37,649 bases of DNA, from assembly GCA_021798485.1 (NCBI GenBank), contig JAJZGK010000007.1, positions 1-37,649 of the forward strand, given 5' to 3'. The notes beneath the pieces are model-generated. The model did no database searches. It saw only the letters and a program-made list of their open reading frames with translations, and was not told the DNA's origin. The position numbers were made by a program, and so were the translations under genes. This DNA comes from Pseudomonadota bacterium (GTDB lineage Bacteria; Pseudomonadota; Alphaproteobacteria; Rhodospirillales; Magnetospirillaceae). The first letter of the stretch is position 1; every line of letters starts with the position of its first letter. Positions 16,572 through 25,258 of the stretch are shown piece by piece.

Positions 16572-16585
16572 CTGCCACAGGTCAA
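16572..16585. promoter_or_regulatory. FNR/NnrR-like box upstream of the Crp/Fnr pair
   Basis: On the minus strand TTGAC-CTGT-GGCAG, 8 of 10 positions of TTGAC-N4-GTCAA. It lies between the regulator pair (minus) and the lipoprotein gene (plus). It is very close (22 bp) to the regulator start, so it could act as a repressing autoregulatory site. Confidence 0.4.
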
Positions 16586-16647
16586 GATGACACCGGAATA
16601 AAGCCGTGCTACAAGGTAAAGTGTAAATGCAGCCAGGGGAGCAGGAT

Positions 16648-17154
16648 ATGAAGTGGTCGGCCATCGCTGTTCTTGTCGCCGCCCTGGCGCTGTCGGCCTG
16701 CGCCAACGCCTCGAAGGGCAATAATGCCGGCACGCCCACTCCCAGCTTCGCCCAGTTCTCCGATATTCCGGTGCCCAGCCGGGCCAGCATGGATGTGGAG
16801 CGCTCGCTGCTGCTGGGCCACGGCGAAACCTGGACCGGCCGCCTGATCTATTCCTCGTGGAGCCAGAACGAAAGCCAGCTCTACGACCTTTATCACGACG
16901 AGATGCCCAAGTTCGGCTGGCAGGAAATCACCTCGGTGCGGGCCGCCATCAGCATCCAGACCTGGCAGCGCGGCAGCCGCGTCTGCACCATCCAGTTCAA
17001 GGACGACGCCATCGGCGGCGAAGTGATTCTGACCATGGCCCCCATGGGCGGTGGCGGTGGCGCCGTTCCGGCGGGCGGCGGCTACGATGCCCCGGCGGCC
17101 ACGGCCCCCTCGGCGGCGCCACCGGCCCCGGTGACAAAATCAAATCTCGACTGA
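16648..17154 (+). CDS. Hypothetical outer-membrane lipoprotein
   Basis: A 168-residue predicted lipoprotein. The N-terminus M-K-W-S-A-I-A-V-L-V-A-A-L-A-L-S-A-C is a signal peptide with lipobox L-S-A-C (Cys18). The mature part has a compact domain (about 45-125) with a Y-S-S-W-S-Q-N-E-S-Q-L-Y-D-L-Y-H-D-E-M-P segment followed by G-W-Q-E, and ends with a glycine/alanine/proline-rich low-complexity tail. The ATG at 16648 has CAGGA upstream, and the signal peptide begins there rather than at 16627. Small lipoproteins with this central domain are widespread and uncharacterised. The gene is monocistronic: a terminator follows at once and a divergent regulator lies upstream. Confidence 0.82.
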   Translation: MKWSAIAVLVAALALSACANASKGNNAGTPTPSFAQFSDIPVPSRASMDVERSLLLGHGETWTGRLIYSSWSQNESQLYDLYHDEMPKFGWQEITSVRAAISIQTWQRGSRVCTIQFKDDAIGGEVILTMAPMGGGGGAVPAGGGYDAPAATAPSAAPPAPVTKSNLD

Positions 17155-17160
17155 TATAAT

Positions 17161-17194
17161 AGCATCAAGGCGGCGCAAGGCCGCCTTGATGCTT
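17161..17194 (+). terminator. Rho-independent terminator after the lipoprotein gene
   Basis: A perfect 14-bp stem AGCATCAAGGCGGC / GCCGCCTTGATGCT around a GCAAG-type loop, followed by TTTT. It begins 7 bp after the stop codon. Confidence 0.9.
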
Positions 17195-17214
17195 TTCGGG
17201 ATGTGTGATCCGCC

Positions 17215-17856
17215 ATGGACTGGCTGCATTTTCTCTACCTCACCCTGCATATCGATCAGGATCTCGGCACCCTGGTGCTCCACTACGGCACCCAGGTTTA
17301 TCTGATCCTGTCGGCCGTCATTTTCCTGGAAATCGGCTTTTTGCCGCTGTTCTTCCTGCCGGGCGATCCGCTGCTGTTCTTTGCCGGGGCCTATTGCGCC
17401 TCCGGACGCCTGGATCTTTGGGTGCTGCTGCCGGCGCTGCTGCTGGCCGCCGCCCTGGGCAATCTGGTGAATTACGGCCTGGGGCGGCTGGTGGGACACC
17501 GCGCCTTCTCCGGGCAATTCCGCTGGCTCGACCGCAGCGCCCTGCTGCGCACCCACGCCTTTTATGAAAGCAAAGGCGGCTTCACCTTTCTGCTGGCGCC
17601 GTTCCTGGCCATCATCCGCACCTTTGCCCCTTTCATCGGCGGCGTGGTGGAAATCCGCCTGCGCCGTTTCATGGTCCTGACCTCGCTGGGCTCGGCGCTT
17701 TGGGTGATCACCCTGCTCGGCGCCGGCTACTGGTTCGGCAACATCCCCCTGGTGCGTGATCATATGACCGGGATCATTCTGATCGGCCTGGGCCTGGGCC
17801 TGGGCGCCGTGCTGCTGGGCGCCGCCTGGCGCGCCTTTCAGCCGCCGCGCCCCTGA
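17215..17856 (+). CDS. DedA family membrane protein
   Basis: A 213-residue polytopic inner-membrane protein of the DedA (SNARE-associated/VTT) family, linked to lipid carrier recycling and membrane homeostasis. Characteristic features are F-L-E-I-G-F-L-P-L-F-F-L-P-G-D near residue 40-53, L-G-N-L-V-N-Y-G-L-G-R near 83, and the F-x-x-I-I-R-T-F-A-P-F-I-G-G motif with the conserved Arg near 137. Four to five hydrophobic segments are visible. ATG 17215 lies close behind the lipoprotein terminator, so it must have its own promoter or depend on readthrough. Downstream is an AT-richer gap with the presumed promoter of the histidine kinase. Confidence 0.9.
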   Translation: MDWLHFLYLTLHIDQDLGTLVLHYGTQVYLILSAVIFLEIGFLPLFFLPGDPLLFFAGAYCASGRLDLWVLLPALLLAAALGNLVNYGLGRLVGHRAFSGQFRWLDRSALLRTHAFYESKGGFTFLLAPFLAIIRTFAPFIGGVVEIRLRRFMVLTSLGSALWVITLLGAGYWFGNIPLVRDHMTGIILIGLGLGLGAVLLGAAWRAFQPPRP

Positions 17857-17877
17857 CCCCCCCTCCGAAATTACCAC

Positions 17878-17905
17878 TTGGTTTTATACCTTAAGATGAT
17901 ATAGC
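17878..17905 (+). promoter_or_regulatory. Candidate promoter of the histidine kinase gene
   Basis: TTGGTT (17878-17883), a 16-bp spacer and TATAGC (17900-17905), in a locally AT-rich stretch 52 bp before the TTG start codon. No other good pair is visible. Confidence 0.45.
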
Positions 17906-17956
17906 CTAACCCTAAATATCGAGCCCGAGACGTCAATACGGAACGCGGAGCCATTT

Positions 17957-20900
17957 TTGCGGTATTTCAGGGTTTTCCGCCTTATTCTAGCCGTTGCCGC
18001 CACCCAGTTCGTTCTGGGGCGCCTGGGCCTGGAACTGGCCATCCCCCCTGACTACAGCGCCCTGATCTGGCCTCCGGCCGGTTTCGCGCTGGCGGTGTTT
18101 CTGCTGGATGGCCGGCGTCTGTGGCCCGGCCTGTTTCTTGGCTCACTGGCCCTTTGCCTGAGCCTGGATGCCGGCGCCTCGCCCCTCAACTCGCTGCCGG
18201 TGGCCCTTCTCAGCGCCGCCGCCGCCGTTCTCCAGGCCTGGTGCGGCGCCGCCCTGTTGCGCCGCTTCGGCCACTATCCCAATCCCTTGCGCTCCATCCG
18301 CCATATCCTGTGGCTGTTCGGCCTGGGGGGGCTTGCCGCCTGCGCCGTCGGCACCTCGCTTGATCTGCTGGCCCTGTGGCTCCGGCACGGCCTGAGCCTT
18401 ACGGATCTGCCCGCCGCCTGGGGGGCCTGGTGGGGCGGCGACTGCGTGGGCGTGTTCCTGTTCACGCCGGTCACCCTGTCGCTGTTCCAATTGCCCCGGC
18501 GCGATTGGCGCCGGCGCGCGCCGGTTCTCGGCATCGGCAGCCTGATCCTGTTCACGGCGGCCATGGCCCTGGTGCTTTACACCCGCGCCACCGAGCAACA
18601 GTTCCTGGCGGCGCAGGTGCATGACCAGGGCAGCGACCTGGGCGCCGCCCTGGAAAGAATGCTGGAAAGCCGGGCCCGCACCCTGGATGCCCTGCAGGCC
18701 TTCGAGGCCCACTCCGCCGAGATCACCCCCACGGAATTCCGGCGTTACGCCCACTTTCTGCGCCGCAGCTATCCCGGCATCGCCACCCTGGCCTGGGCGC
18801 CCCGCGTGGACCGGAGCCAGCGCGCCACCCTGGAGGCCGATCCGGCCTTAAGCGGCCAGGCCGGATTTCACATCCGCGAACCGCGGCGCGATACCGGCCT
18901 GATCCCCGCCCTGCCGCGGGATTCCTACTATCCCCTGCTGTTCGCCGAACCCGAGAACGTGCTGCCCGCCGGCCTTGATCTGGCGGCACTGCCGGCCACC
19001 CGCGCCCTTCTGGACCGCGCCGGCCAGGAGAACGGCCCGGCCGCCAGCGCCATCCTGCCCTTGCCCAACGGCTCGCAGGTGGTGCTGCTGGCCGCCCCGG
19101 CGCACCGCCCCAGCCCCGGCGGAGATATCAGCACCGAACCGCTTGGCTTCGTGCTGGCGGCGATCAATCCGCAGGATCTGGCCAACCAGGCCCTGGCGCC
19201 CCTCGATCTCTCCGGGCTCGACTACTGGCTGATGGACGACAGCGGCCCCGGCGCCCCGCAACGGCTGGCCGGCAGCAGTACGGCGGCCTTCGCCCCCTTC
19301 GCCCTGCACGGCCAGGGCCTGCTGGGCAACAATACCGATCTGCAATACCGGCAGGCCATCCCCTTCGGCGGCCGGCAGTGGAGCTTTCTCGTGGCCCCCA
19401 CCGCCGCCTTCATCGCCGAGAACCAGCTTGACCACTCGGGCGTGCTGCTGGCCGCCGTGCTGCTGAGCACGGCCCTGATCAGCCTGTTCCTGCTGCTGCA
19501 AACCGGGCGCGAGGGGGAACTGCGCCAGCAGGTGGACGAACGTACCGAAACCCTGCGCACCGCCCTGGACGAACTGGGGGCCAGCGAGGAGCGCTACCGC
19601 GAACTGTTCACCAGCGCCATGATGCCCATGCTGATCGTCGATCCCGCCACCGGCGCCATCGTGGACGCCAACGGCGCCGCCTGCGGCTTCTACGGCTATG
19701 GCCCCGCCATGCTGAAGGCCCTGAAGATCAGCGACATCAACACCCTGCCGCTGCCAGACTGCATCGCCGCCATGGCCCGCGTCGGCGTGGGCAAGCAGCG
19801 GTTGCATTTCCGGCACCGGCTGGCATCGGGCGCCCTGCGCGACGTCGAGGTTTTTTCCGGCCCCATGCGCCTGCGCGGGCAAACCCTGCTCTATTCCCTG
19901 GTGACCGACGTGACCGAACGGCAGCGGCTGGAGCAGGAACGGCGCAAACTGGTGGCGGCGGTGGATCAAAGCCCCGTTTCCATCGTCATCACCGACCGCG
20001 ACGGCCGCATCGACTATGTCAATGCCGCCTTCTCGCGCATTACCGGCTACAGCGCCGCCGAAGTCGTGGGCGATAATCCCCGCCTGCTGAAATCGGGCGA
20101 AACCACCCAGGCCGAATACGAAGCCATCTGGGCCGAACTGACGGCGGGGCGCCCCTGGAGCGGCCTTTTCCGCAACAAGCGCAAGGACGGCAGTCTTTAT
20201 TGGGAACAGGCCCGCCTCAGCCCCATCACCGACGCCCAGGGCCGCATCGTCAATTTCCTCGGCATCAAGGAGGATGTGAGCGAACGCATCCAGGCCGAAC
20301 AGCGCATCCGCGATCTGGCCGCCCACCGCCAGGCCATTCTCGACAATACCCCGGTCGGCATCGCCATCGTCAGCTTCGAGCGGGTGATCCTGGAGGCCAA
20401 CGACGCCTTTGCCCGCATCTACGGCCTGCGACAGGCCGAGATCCTGCGGGAAAACTCCCGCCAGCTTTACGGCGATCCGGAACACTATGCCGATCTGGGA
20501 AACCGGGCCTACCCCCTGATCCGCGCCGGCGGCGTTTTCAGCGAAAGCGTGGCCATGCATCACAAGGACGGCACCGAGGTTTGGGTGCGCCTGGGCGGCA
20601 AGATGGTGGATGCCGAACGCCCCGATCTCGGCGTGGTCTGGACCGCCGAGGACATTACCGCCGCCCGCCGCCTGGAGGAGGATCTGAAGCGCTCCAATGC
20701 CGAACTGGAACAGTTCGCCTATGTGGCCTCGCACGATCTGCGCCAGCCGCTGCGCATGATTTCCAGCTATCTGACCCTGCTGGAACGCCAGCTTGGCGGC
20801 CGCCTGGAAAGCGAGGAGCGGGAATTCCTCGCCTTCGCCACCGAAGGCGCCCACCGCATGGACCGCATGATCGTCGATCTGCTCGACTATGCCCGCATCG

Positions 20901-21370
20901 GCCGCGACAAAACCGAAAAGCAGCCGGTTTCCCTGCAGGAGCTGTTCGCGATGCTGGCCGCCAACATGCGCGCCGCCCTGGACGAGGCCGGCGCCACCCT
21001 GAGCCTGCCGCCGCACCCGCCCACCCTGCCCGGCCACGACTCCGAGCTTTTGCGGCTGTTCCAGAATCTGCTGTCGAACGCCTTGAAGTTCCGCGCTCCC
21101 GACCGCCCGGCGCTGATCCGCATCCGGATCGACGAAACCGGGCAGGAGTGGCGCATCGCCGTGGAGGACAACGGTATCGGCATCGCGCCCGAACACCATA
21201 GCCGGCTGTTCGTGCTGTTCCAGCGCCTGGTCTCGCGCGAGGCGTACGAGGGCAACGGCATCGGCCTGGCCGCCTGCCGCAAAATCTGCGAACGCCACGG
21301 CGGCCGCATCTGGGTGGACTCGGTTCCCGGCCAGGGCAGCACCTTCACCGTGGCCCTGCCCAAGAGCTGA
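17957..21370 (+). CDS. MASE1-CHASE-PAS sensor histidine kinase
   Basis: A 1137-residue membrane sensor kinase. Order: MASE1-like multi-helix membrane domain (about 1-210, including A-L-I-W-P-P-A-G near 35), a CHASE periplasmic sensor domain (about 238-470, with R-T-L-D-A-L-Q-A-F-E and Y-P-G-I-A-T-L-A-W-A-P) closed by another membrane helix (about 490-512), three PAS domains (about 545-660, 665-785, 790-900), then HisKA with phospho-acceptor His926 in A-S-H-D-L-R-Q-P-L-R and HATPase_c with N-L-L-S-N-A-L-K-F near 1038, D-N-G-I-G-I-A near 1070 and G-N-G-I-G-L-A near 1097. The start is TTG with GGAG at 17947-17950; no ATG fits. No receiver domain is fused and no response regulator gene is adjacent, so its partner is unknown. 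Confidence 0.9.
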   Translation: MRYFRVFRLILAVAATQFVLGRLGLELAIPPDYSALIWPPAGFALAVFLLDGRRLWPGLFLGSLALCLSLDAGASPLNSLPVALLSAAAAVLQAWCGAALLRRFGHYPNPLRSIRHILWLFGLGGLAACAVGTSLDLLALWLRHGLSLTDLPAAWGAWWGGDCVGVFLFTPVTLSLFQLPRRDWRRRAPVLGIGSLILFTAAMALVLYTRATEQQFLAAQVHDQGSDLGAALERMLESRARTLDALQAFEAHSAEITPTEFRRYAHFLRRSYPGIATLAWAPRVDRSQRATLEADPALSGQAGFHIREPRRDTGLIPALPRDSYYPLLFAEPENVLPAGLDLAALPATRALLDRAGQENGPAASAILPLPNGSQVVLLAAPAHRPSPGGDISTEPLGFVLAAINPQDLANQALAPLDLSGLDYWLMDDSGPGAPQRLAGSSTAAFAPFALHGQGLLGNNTDLQYRQAIPFGGRQWSFLVAPTAAFIAENQLDHSGVLLAAVLLSTALISLFLLLQTGREGELRQQVDERTETLRTALDELGASEERYRELFTSAMMPMLIVDPATGAIVDANGAACGFYGYGPAMLKALKISDINTLPLPDCIAAMARVGVGKQRLHFRHRLASGALRDVEVFSGPMRLRGQTLLYSLVTDVTERQRLEQERRKLVAAVDQSPVSIVITDRDGRIDYVNAAFSRITGYSAAEVVGDNPRLLKSGETTQAEYEAIWAELTAGRPWSGLFRNKRKDGSLYWEQARLSPITDAQGRIVNFLGIKEDVSERIQAEQRIRDLAAHRQAILDNTPVGIAIVSFERVILEANDAFARIYGLRQAEILRENSRQLYGDPEHYADLGNRAYPLIRAGGVFSESVAMHHKDGTEVWVRLGGKMVDAERPDLGVVWTAEDITAARRLEEDLKRSNAELEQFAYVASHDLRQPLRMISSYLTLLERQLGGRLESEEREFLAFATEGAHRMDRMIVDLLDYARIGRDKTEKQPVSLQELFAMLAANMRAALDEAGATLSLPPHPPTLPGHDSELLRLFQNLLSNALKFRAPDRPALIRIRIDETGQEWRIAVEDNGIGIAPEHHSRLFVLFQRLVSREAYEGNGIGLAACRKICERHGGRIWVDSVPGQGSTFTVALPKS

Positions 21371-21405
21371 GTGAAACCACCGCCGGAGCCGGGCCGGCGC
21401 CGGGG

Positions 21406-22137
21406 TTACACCACCTCCACCTCGTCGCCGGCAGCCAGGCCCAGCTGCTGGGCCGCCGAGCCGAGATTGACGGCGATCTCGGCCAGACCGCAGGAATTTT
21501 CGTACCAGAACGGCTGGCCGGGCGGACGGTCGGAAAAGGTGCGGCCGCGCGTCAGCAGCGTGCCCCCCACCCGCAGGCGGGCATCCTGGGGCAGGGTTTG
21601 GGCCCGCAGCCCGGTCATGACATTGCCGAAACGGTCCACATAAAGGGCGGCGGCCAGATCATCGGGCCAATCGGTCATCCGGGGCATGGCTCCGGGCTGC
21701 AGACCGGCCTCGTCGCCGCGCAGGCCCATGGCCAGCCGCGCCGCCACCGGCGCGAACAGATCGCGGCCGTGAAAACTGGCGGAAATGCGCTGATCCGGCG
21801 CCGGGGCGATCTCGTAGCTTTTCTCCACCCCCCAGCGGCGGGCCAGCGGCTCGAACAGTCCGTTGCCCGGCCCCACGAACCAGCGCCCGGCCATGCGCAC
21901 CGCCACCGCCGGACGCTCGCCGCCGACACCGGGGTCCACCACCGCCAGGAAGATGGAGCCGGCCGGGAACTCCGGCGCCAGCGCCGCCAGCAGATAGGCC
22001 GCCTCGCGCGGGCGGCACTGGGGCGCATCGGCCATCAGCTCCACCATCGTTTCCTTGGGCGCCATCCGGGCCAGAACCCCTTTCACCTGCCCCTGATAGG
22101 GGCCCTGCACGCCGAAATCCGTGTAAAGCACGATCAT
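21406..22137 (-). CDS. SAM hydroxide adenosyltransferase (DUF62 family)
   Basis: A 243-residue protein of the DUF62 family, related to the SAM-dependent fluorinase/chlorinase but in most bacteria hydrolysing S-adenosylmethionine to adenosine and methionine with an activated water. The family signatures are all present: Y-T-D-F-G near residue 5, V-V-D-P-G-V-G-G-E-R near 67-76 (catalytic Asp and Arg), G-P-G-N-G-L-F near 90, S-F-H-G-R-D-L-F-A-P near 120 (catalytic His) and V-D-R-F-G-N near 165. The D-R-H triad indicates the hydrolase rather than the halogenase. The ATG at 22135-22137 has GGAG six bases upstream; the longer frame to 22176 was rejected. It converges with the histidine kinase, 35 bp between stops. 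Confidence 0.9.
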   Translation of the reverse strand: MIVLYTDFGVQGPYQGQVKGVLARMAPKETMVELMADAPQCRPREAAYLLAALAPEFPAGSIFLAVVDPGVGGERPAVAVRMAGRWFVGPGNGLFEPLARRWGVEKSYEIAPAPDQRISASFHGRDLFAPVAARLAMGLRGDEAGLQPGAMPRMTDWPDDLAAALYVDRFGNVMTGLRAQTLPQDARLRVGGTLLTRGRTFSDRPPGQPFWYENSCGLAEIAVNLGSAAQQLGLAAGDEVEVV

Positions 22138-22277
22138 GGCCATCTCCTTGCACGCATCCCAGCCCTCCTGCCGCATAGGCCCTCTTGTGGCTGATGAACG
22201 AATAAGTCTATCCTAAACACAGTCACATACTGCCCCCGATCGCCATTCCGGCAAAGACCGTTCCAGACGACAAGATC

Positions 22278-25214
22278 ATGACAGCCCCAAAGGACGACAG
22301 TTTCCCACGCGGATCAGAGAGCCTGCTCGGCCCTCTGTTGTCGCCCATGATCGGCAGCGCCGCCTTTCTGGGCGCGGGCGCCCTGTGGCTGGCGGTGGGC
22401 CGCCGTCTGCCGGAAACGCCCCTGCCCTGGGGGGCGCTGGGGGGCGCCACGGCCCTGGTCTACGCGGCGCTGGCCCTGAAGCGCCGCCGCCGCCGCCCCG
22501 CCCCCACCCTCGACGATCTGCCCGAGGCCGCCTTCCTGCTGGACGGCGACGGCCTGTTGCAGGCCTGGAACCGCACCGCCGAGGACTGGGTGGGCGACAG
22601 CCTGTTCGAACGCGGCCAGGCCTTCACCCAGGCGGTCATGATGGAGGCGCAGCCGGCGCTGGCCGATGCCCTGACACAGGCCACCCGCAGCGGCCGCGCC
22701 GCCTTCGAAACCCGGCTGGCGGGCGCCGACGGCCTCTCGGTGCCCTGCCAGGGGCAGGCCCGCCTGCTGGACAAGGGCCGCGGCCTGCTGTTAACCCTGC
22801 GCCGCCGCCAGGCCGATCCGCACTCCACCGAAACCGACGACAGCTTCCGCCGCATGGCCGATCTGTCGTCCTGCCTGCTGGCCATCCTGGTGGATGGCCG
22901 CATTCGCTGGATCAACCGGGCGGGCGCCATGCTGCTGGGCGCCGAAACCCCCACCCAGCTGATGGGCCTGGCCTGGGCCGCCCTGCATCTGCCCGCCCAG
23001 GACGACCGCCTGGCCCGGCTCTGCCGCCTGGACGGCCTGGAAACCGAAGCCGCCATCACCTACGGCGCCAGCCTGCACGGCGAACATCCCGCCACCCTGG
23101 TGGAGGCGCTGGATCTGTCCGGCCTGTCCTCGGGGGCGCAGGAACTGGAGCAGACGCAGCGCCGCCTGCGCGCCCTGATGGAAGCCGTGGACGACGCCGT
23201 GGTGGTGATCGATCAGGACGGGGCGATCGAAGCGATGAACGGCATGGCGGAAAGCCTGTTCGGCCATGCGGCCCCCGAGCTTGTGGGCAGCGATATCTGG
23301 CTGCTGATGCCGCCCGACCATTGCGAACGCTTCCTGACCGCCTTCAAGAAACGGGTGACGGGTGGCGAAACCGGCTTGCGGCGGCGCTACGACATCCGTG
23401 GCCAGCGGCGCGACGGCACCACCTTTCCGGCGCAGATGACCCTGGCCGAGGGCCGCGGCGGCCCGCATCGCCTGTTCACCCTGGTGATCCGCGATCTGTC
23501 CGAGCGCAAAGCCCTTTATTCCCGCCTGTCGATGACCGAAAAGGTGCTCGAAGCCACCTCGGAAGGGGTGATCCTGGCCGATCTCAAGGGCCGCATCCTG
23601 TGGGTCAATACCGGCTTCACCCGCATTTCCGGCTATAGCCGCGACGAGGCCATCGGCCAGACCACCAACCTGCTGAAATCGGGGCTGCAAAGCCCCTCTT
23701 TTTACAAAAGCATGTGGGGCGAACTGAGCAAAACCGGCGAATGGGCCGGCGAGATCTGGAACCGCCGCAAGGATGGCGAGGCCTATCCGGAATGGCTGAG
23801 CATCAAAACCATCTACGACGAGTTGGGCCAGCCCGAACGCTTCATCGGGGTGTTTTCGGATATTTCCAAGCATAAGCGCGCCCAGGAAACCATCCGCCAT
23901 CTCACCTATTATGATGCCGTGACCCGGCTGCCCAACCGCTACCTGTTCCAGGATCGCTTCAACCAGTCACTGGAACGGGCCAAGCGCGCCAACCGCCAGG
24001 TGGCGCTGGTGCTGGTCAGCCTCGACCGCTTCAAGACCATCAACGAAACCCTGGGCCACCAAACCGGCGACGCCCTGCTGCGCGACGTGGCGCAGCGCCT
24101 GACCAATTCGGTGCGCGGCGAGGATACCGTCAGCCGCCTGCGGGGCGACACCTTCTGCTGCATCCTGGCCGAACTGGGCCAGACCCACGACGCCAACCCG
24201 GTGATCAACCGTATTCTCGATGCCTTCTCCCTGCCCTTCCAGATCGGCGGGCACGAGCTTTTCATCACCGCCAGCCTGGGCATCAGCCTGTTCCCGCTGG
24301 ATGGCGGCGAAATGGACGATCTGCTGCAAAAGGCGGAATCGGCGGTCAACCGCAGCAAGGAACGGGCGGAAAACAGCTATTATTTCTACACCCCGGAAAT
24401 GAACGCCAATTCCATGGAGCGGCTGCGCCTGGAAACCGATCTGCGCAAGGCCATCAACCGGGGCGAGCTGGTGCTTTACTACCAGCCCAAGGTGGATGCC
24501 CGAAGCGGCCGGCTGGTGGGCGCCGAGGCCCTGGTGCGCTGGCATCATCCCGAATACGGCATGGTGCCGCCCGGCCGCTTCATTCCCATCGCCGAGGATA
24601 CCGGCCTGATCCTGCCCATCGGCGCCTCGGTGATGAAGCAGGCCTGCCAGCAGATCCAGGATTGGATGGCCCACGGCTTAACGCCGGTGCCGGTGGCGGT
24701 GAACCTTTCGGCCCATCAGTTCCGCCAGCCCGACATGGTGCAATCGGTGACCCGCATCCTGGATGATTACCGGGTGCCGCAGGGTCTGATCGAACTGGAG
24801 CTGACGGAAAGCGCGGTGATGCGCAACGCCGATTCCGCCATCGACGTGCTGATGGAACTGCACCATATGGGGCTGTCCATCGCCATCGACGATTTCGGCA
24901 CCGGCTATTCCTCGTTCAGCTACCTGAAGCGCTTCCCCATCGACCGCCTGAAGATCGACCGCTCCTTCGTGCAGGATCTGGGCCGGGACCAGACCGGCGA
25001 GGAGATCGTGGGCGCCATCATCGCCATGGCCCACTCCCTCAAGATGTCGGTGATCGCCGAAGGGGTGGAAAGCGCCCAGCAGTTGGACATGCTGCGCGAC
25101 ATGGGCTGCGAGGAAATCCAGGGCTTCTATTACAGCCGCCCGGTGCCCGCCGCCGAGTTCGCCCGCTTTTTGCAGGCGGGCGAACTCTCCGGCCGCGACG
25201 ACATCACTCCCTGA
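22278..25214 (+). CDS. PAS-GGDEF-EAL protein, probable c-di-GMP phosphodiesterase
   Basis: A 978-residue signalling protein. Two hydrophobic segments near the N-terminus (about 20-40, 45-63) anchor it; PAS-like domains follow (about 75-190, 195-280, 300-410, 420-535). The GGDEF domain (about 545-705) has the active-site motif altered to R-G-D-T-F (622-626), so diguanylate cyclase activity is unlikely, yet the R-G-E-D inhibitory-site pattern five residues before it is kept. The EAL domain (about 720-970) is intact: E-A-L at 750-752, E-L-T-E, D-D-F-G-T-G-Y-S-S, K-I-D and E-G-V-E. Breakdown of c-di-GMP, perhaps with GTP or c-di-GMP sensed by the GGDEF domain, is the likely role. It stands alone, followed by a palindromic element. 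Confidence 0.92.
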   Translation: MTAPKDDSFPRGSESLLGPLLSPMIGSAAFLGAGALWLAVGRRLPETPLPWGALGGATALVYAALALKRRRRRPAPTLDDLPEAAFLLDGDGLLQAWNRTAEDWVGDSLFERGQAFTQAVMMEAQPALADALTQATRSGRAAFETRLAGADGLSVPCQGQARLLDKGRGLLLTLRRRQADPHSTETDDSFRRMADLSSCLLAILVDGRIRWINRAGAMLLGAETPTQLMGLAWAALHLPAQDDRLARLCRLDGLETEAAITYGASLHGEHPATLVEALDLSGLSSGAQELEQTQRRLRALMEAVDDAVVVIDQDGAIEAMNGMAESLFGHAAPELVGSDIWLLMPPDHCERFLTAFKKRVTGGETGLRRRYDIRGQRRDGTTFPAQMTLAEGRGGPHRLFTLVIRDLSERKALYSRLSMTEKVLEATSEGVILADLKGRILWVNTGFTRISGYSRDEAIGQTTNLLKSGLQSPSFYKSMWGELSKTGEWAGEIWNRRKDGEAYPEWLSIKTIYDELGQPERFIGVFSDISKHKRAQETIRHLTYYDAVTRLPNRYLFQDRFNQSLERAKRANRQVALVLVSLDRFKTINETLGHQTGDALLRDVAQRLTNSVRGEDTVSRLRGDTFCCILAELGQTHDANPVINRILDAFSLPFQIGGHELFITASLGISLFPLDGGEMDDLLQKAESAVNRSKERAENSYYFYTPEMNANSMERLRLETDLRKAINRGELVLYYQPKVDARSGRLVGAEALVRWHHPEYGMVPPGRFIPIAEDTGLILPIGASVMKQACQQIQDWMAHGLTPVPVAVNLSAHQFRQPDMVQSVTRILDDYRVPQGLIELELTESAVMRNADSAIDVLMELHHMGLSIAIDDFGTGYSSFSYLKRFPIDRLKIDRSFVQDLGRDQTGEEIVGAIIAMAHSLKMSVIAEGVESAQQLDMLRDMGCEEIQGFYYSRPVPAAEFARFLQAGELSGRDDITP

Positions 25215-25218
25215 TAGC

Positions 25219-25251
25219 AACCGGCCACCCCGTCACGTCAACGGCTGGCCG
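25219..25251. repeat. Palindromic intergenic element, copy C
   Basis: CAACCGGCCA and TGGCCG arms around CCCGTCACGTCAACGG, matching copies A and B; orientation as in B. It fills the 44-bp gap between the convergent EAL-protein and nnrS genes and may act as a bidirectional transcript-end hairpin. Confidence 0.75.
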
Positions 25252-25258
25252 CTCTGAT

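Noticed and set aside
18848-21298. 816-codon minus-strand open frame under the histidine kinase
   Set aside because: His/Gly/Gln-rich composition typical of an antisense shadow in GC-rich DNA; the plus-strand frame has all kinase motifs.
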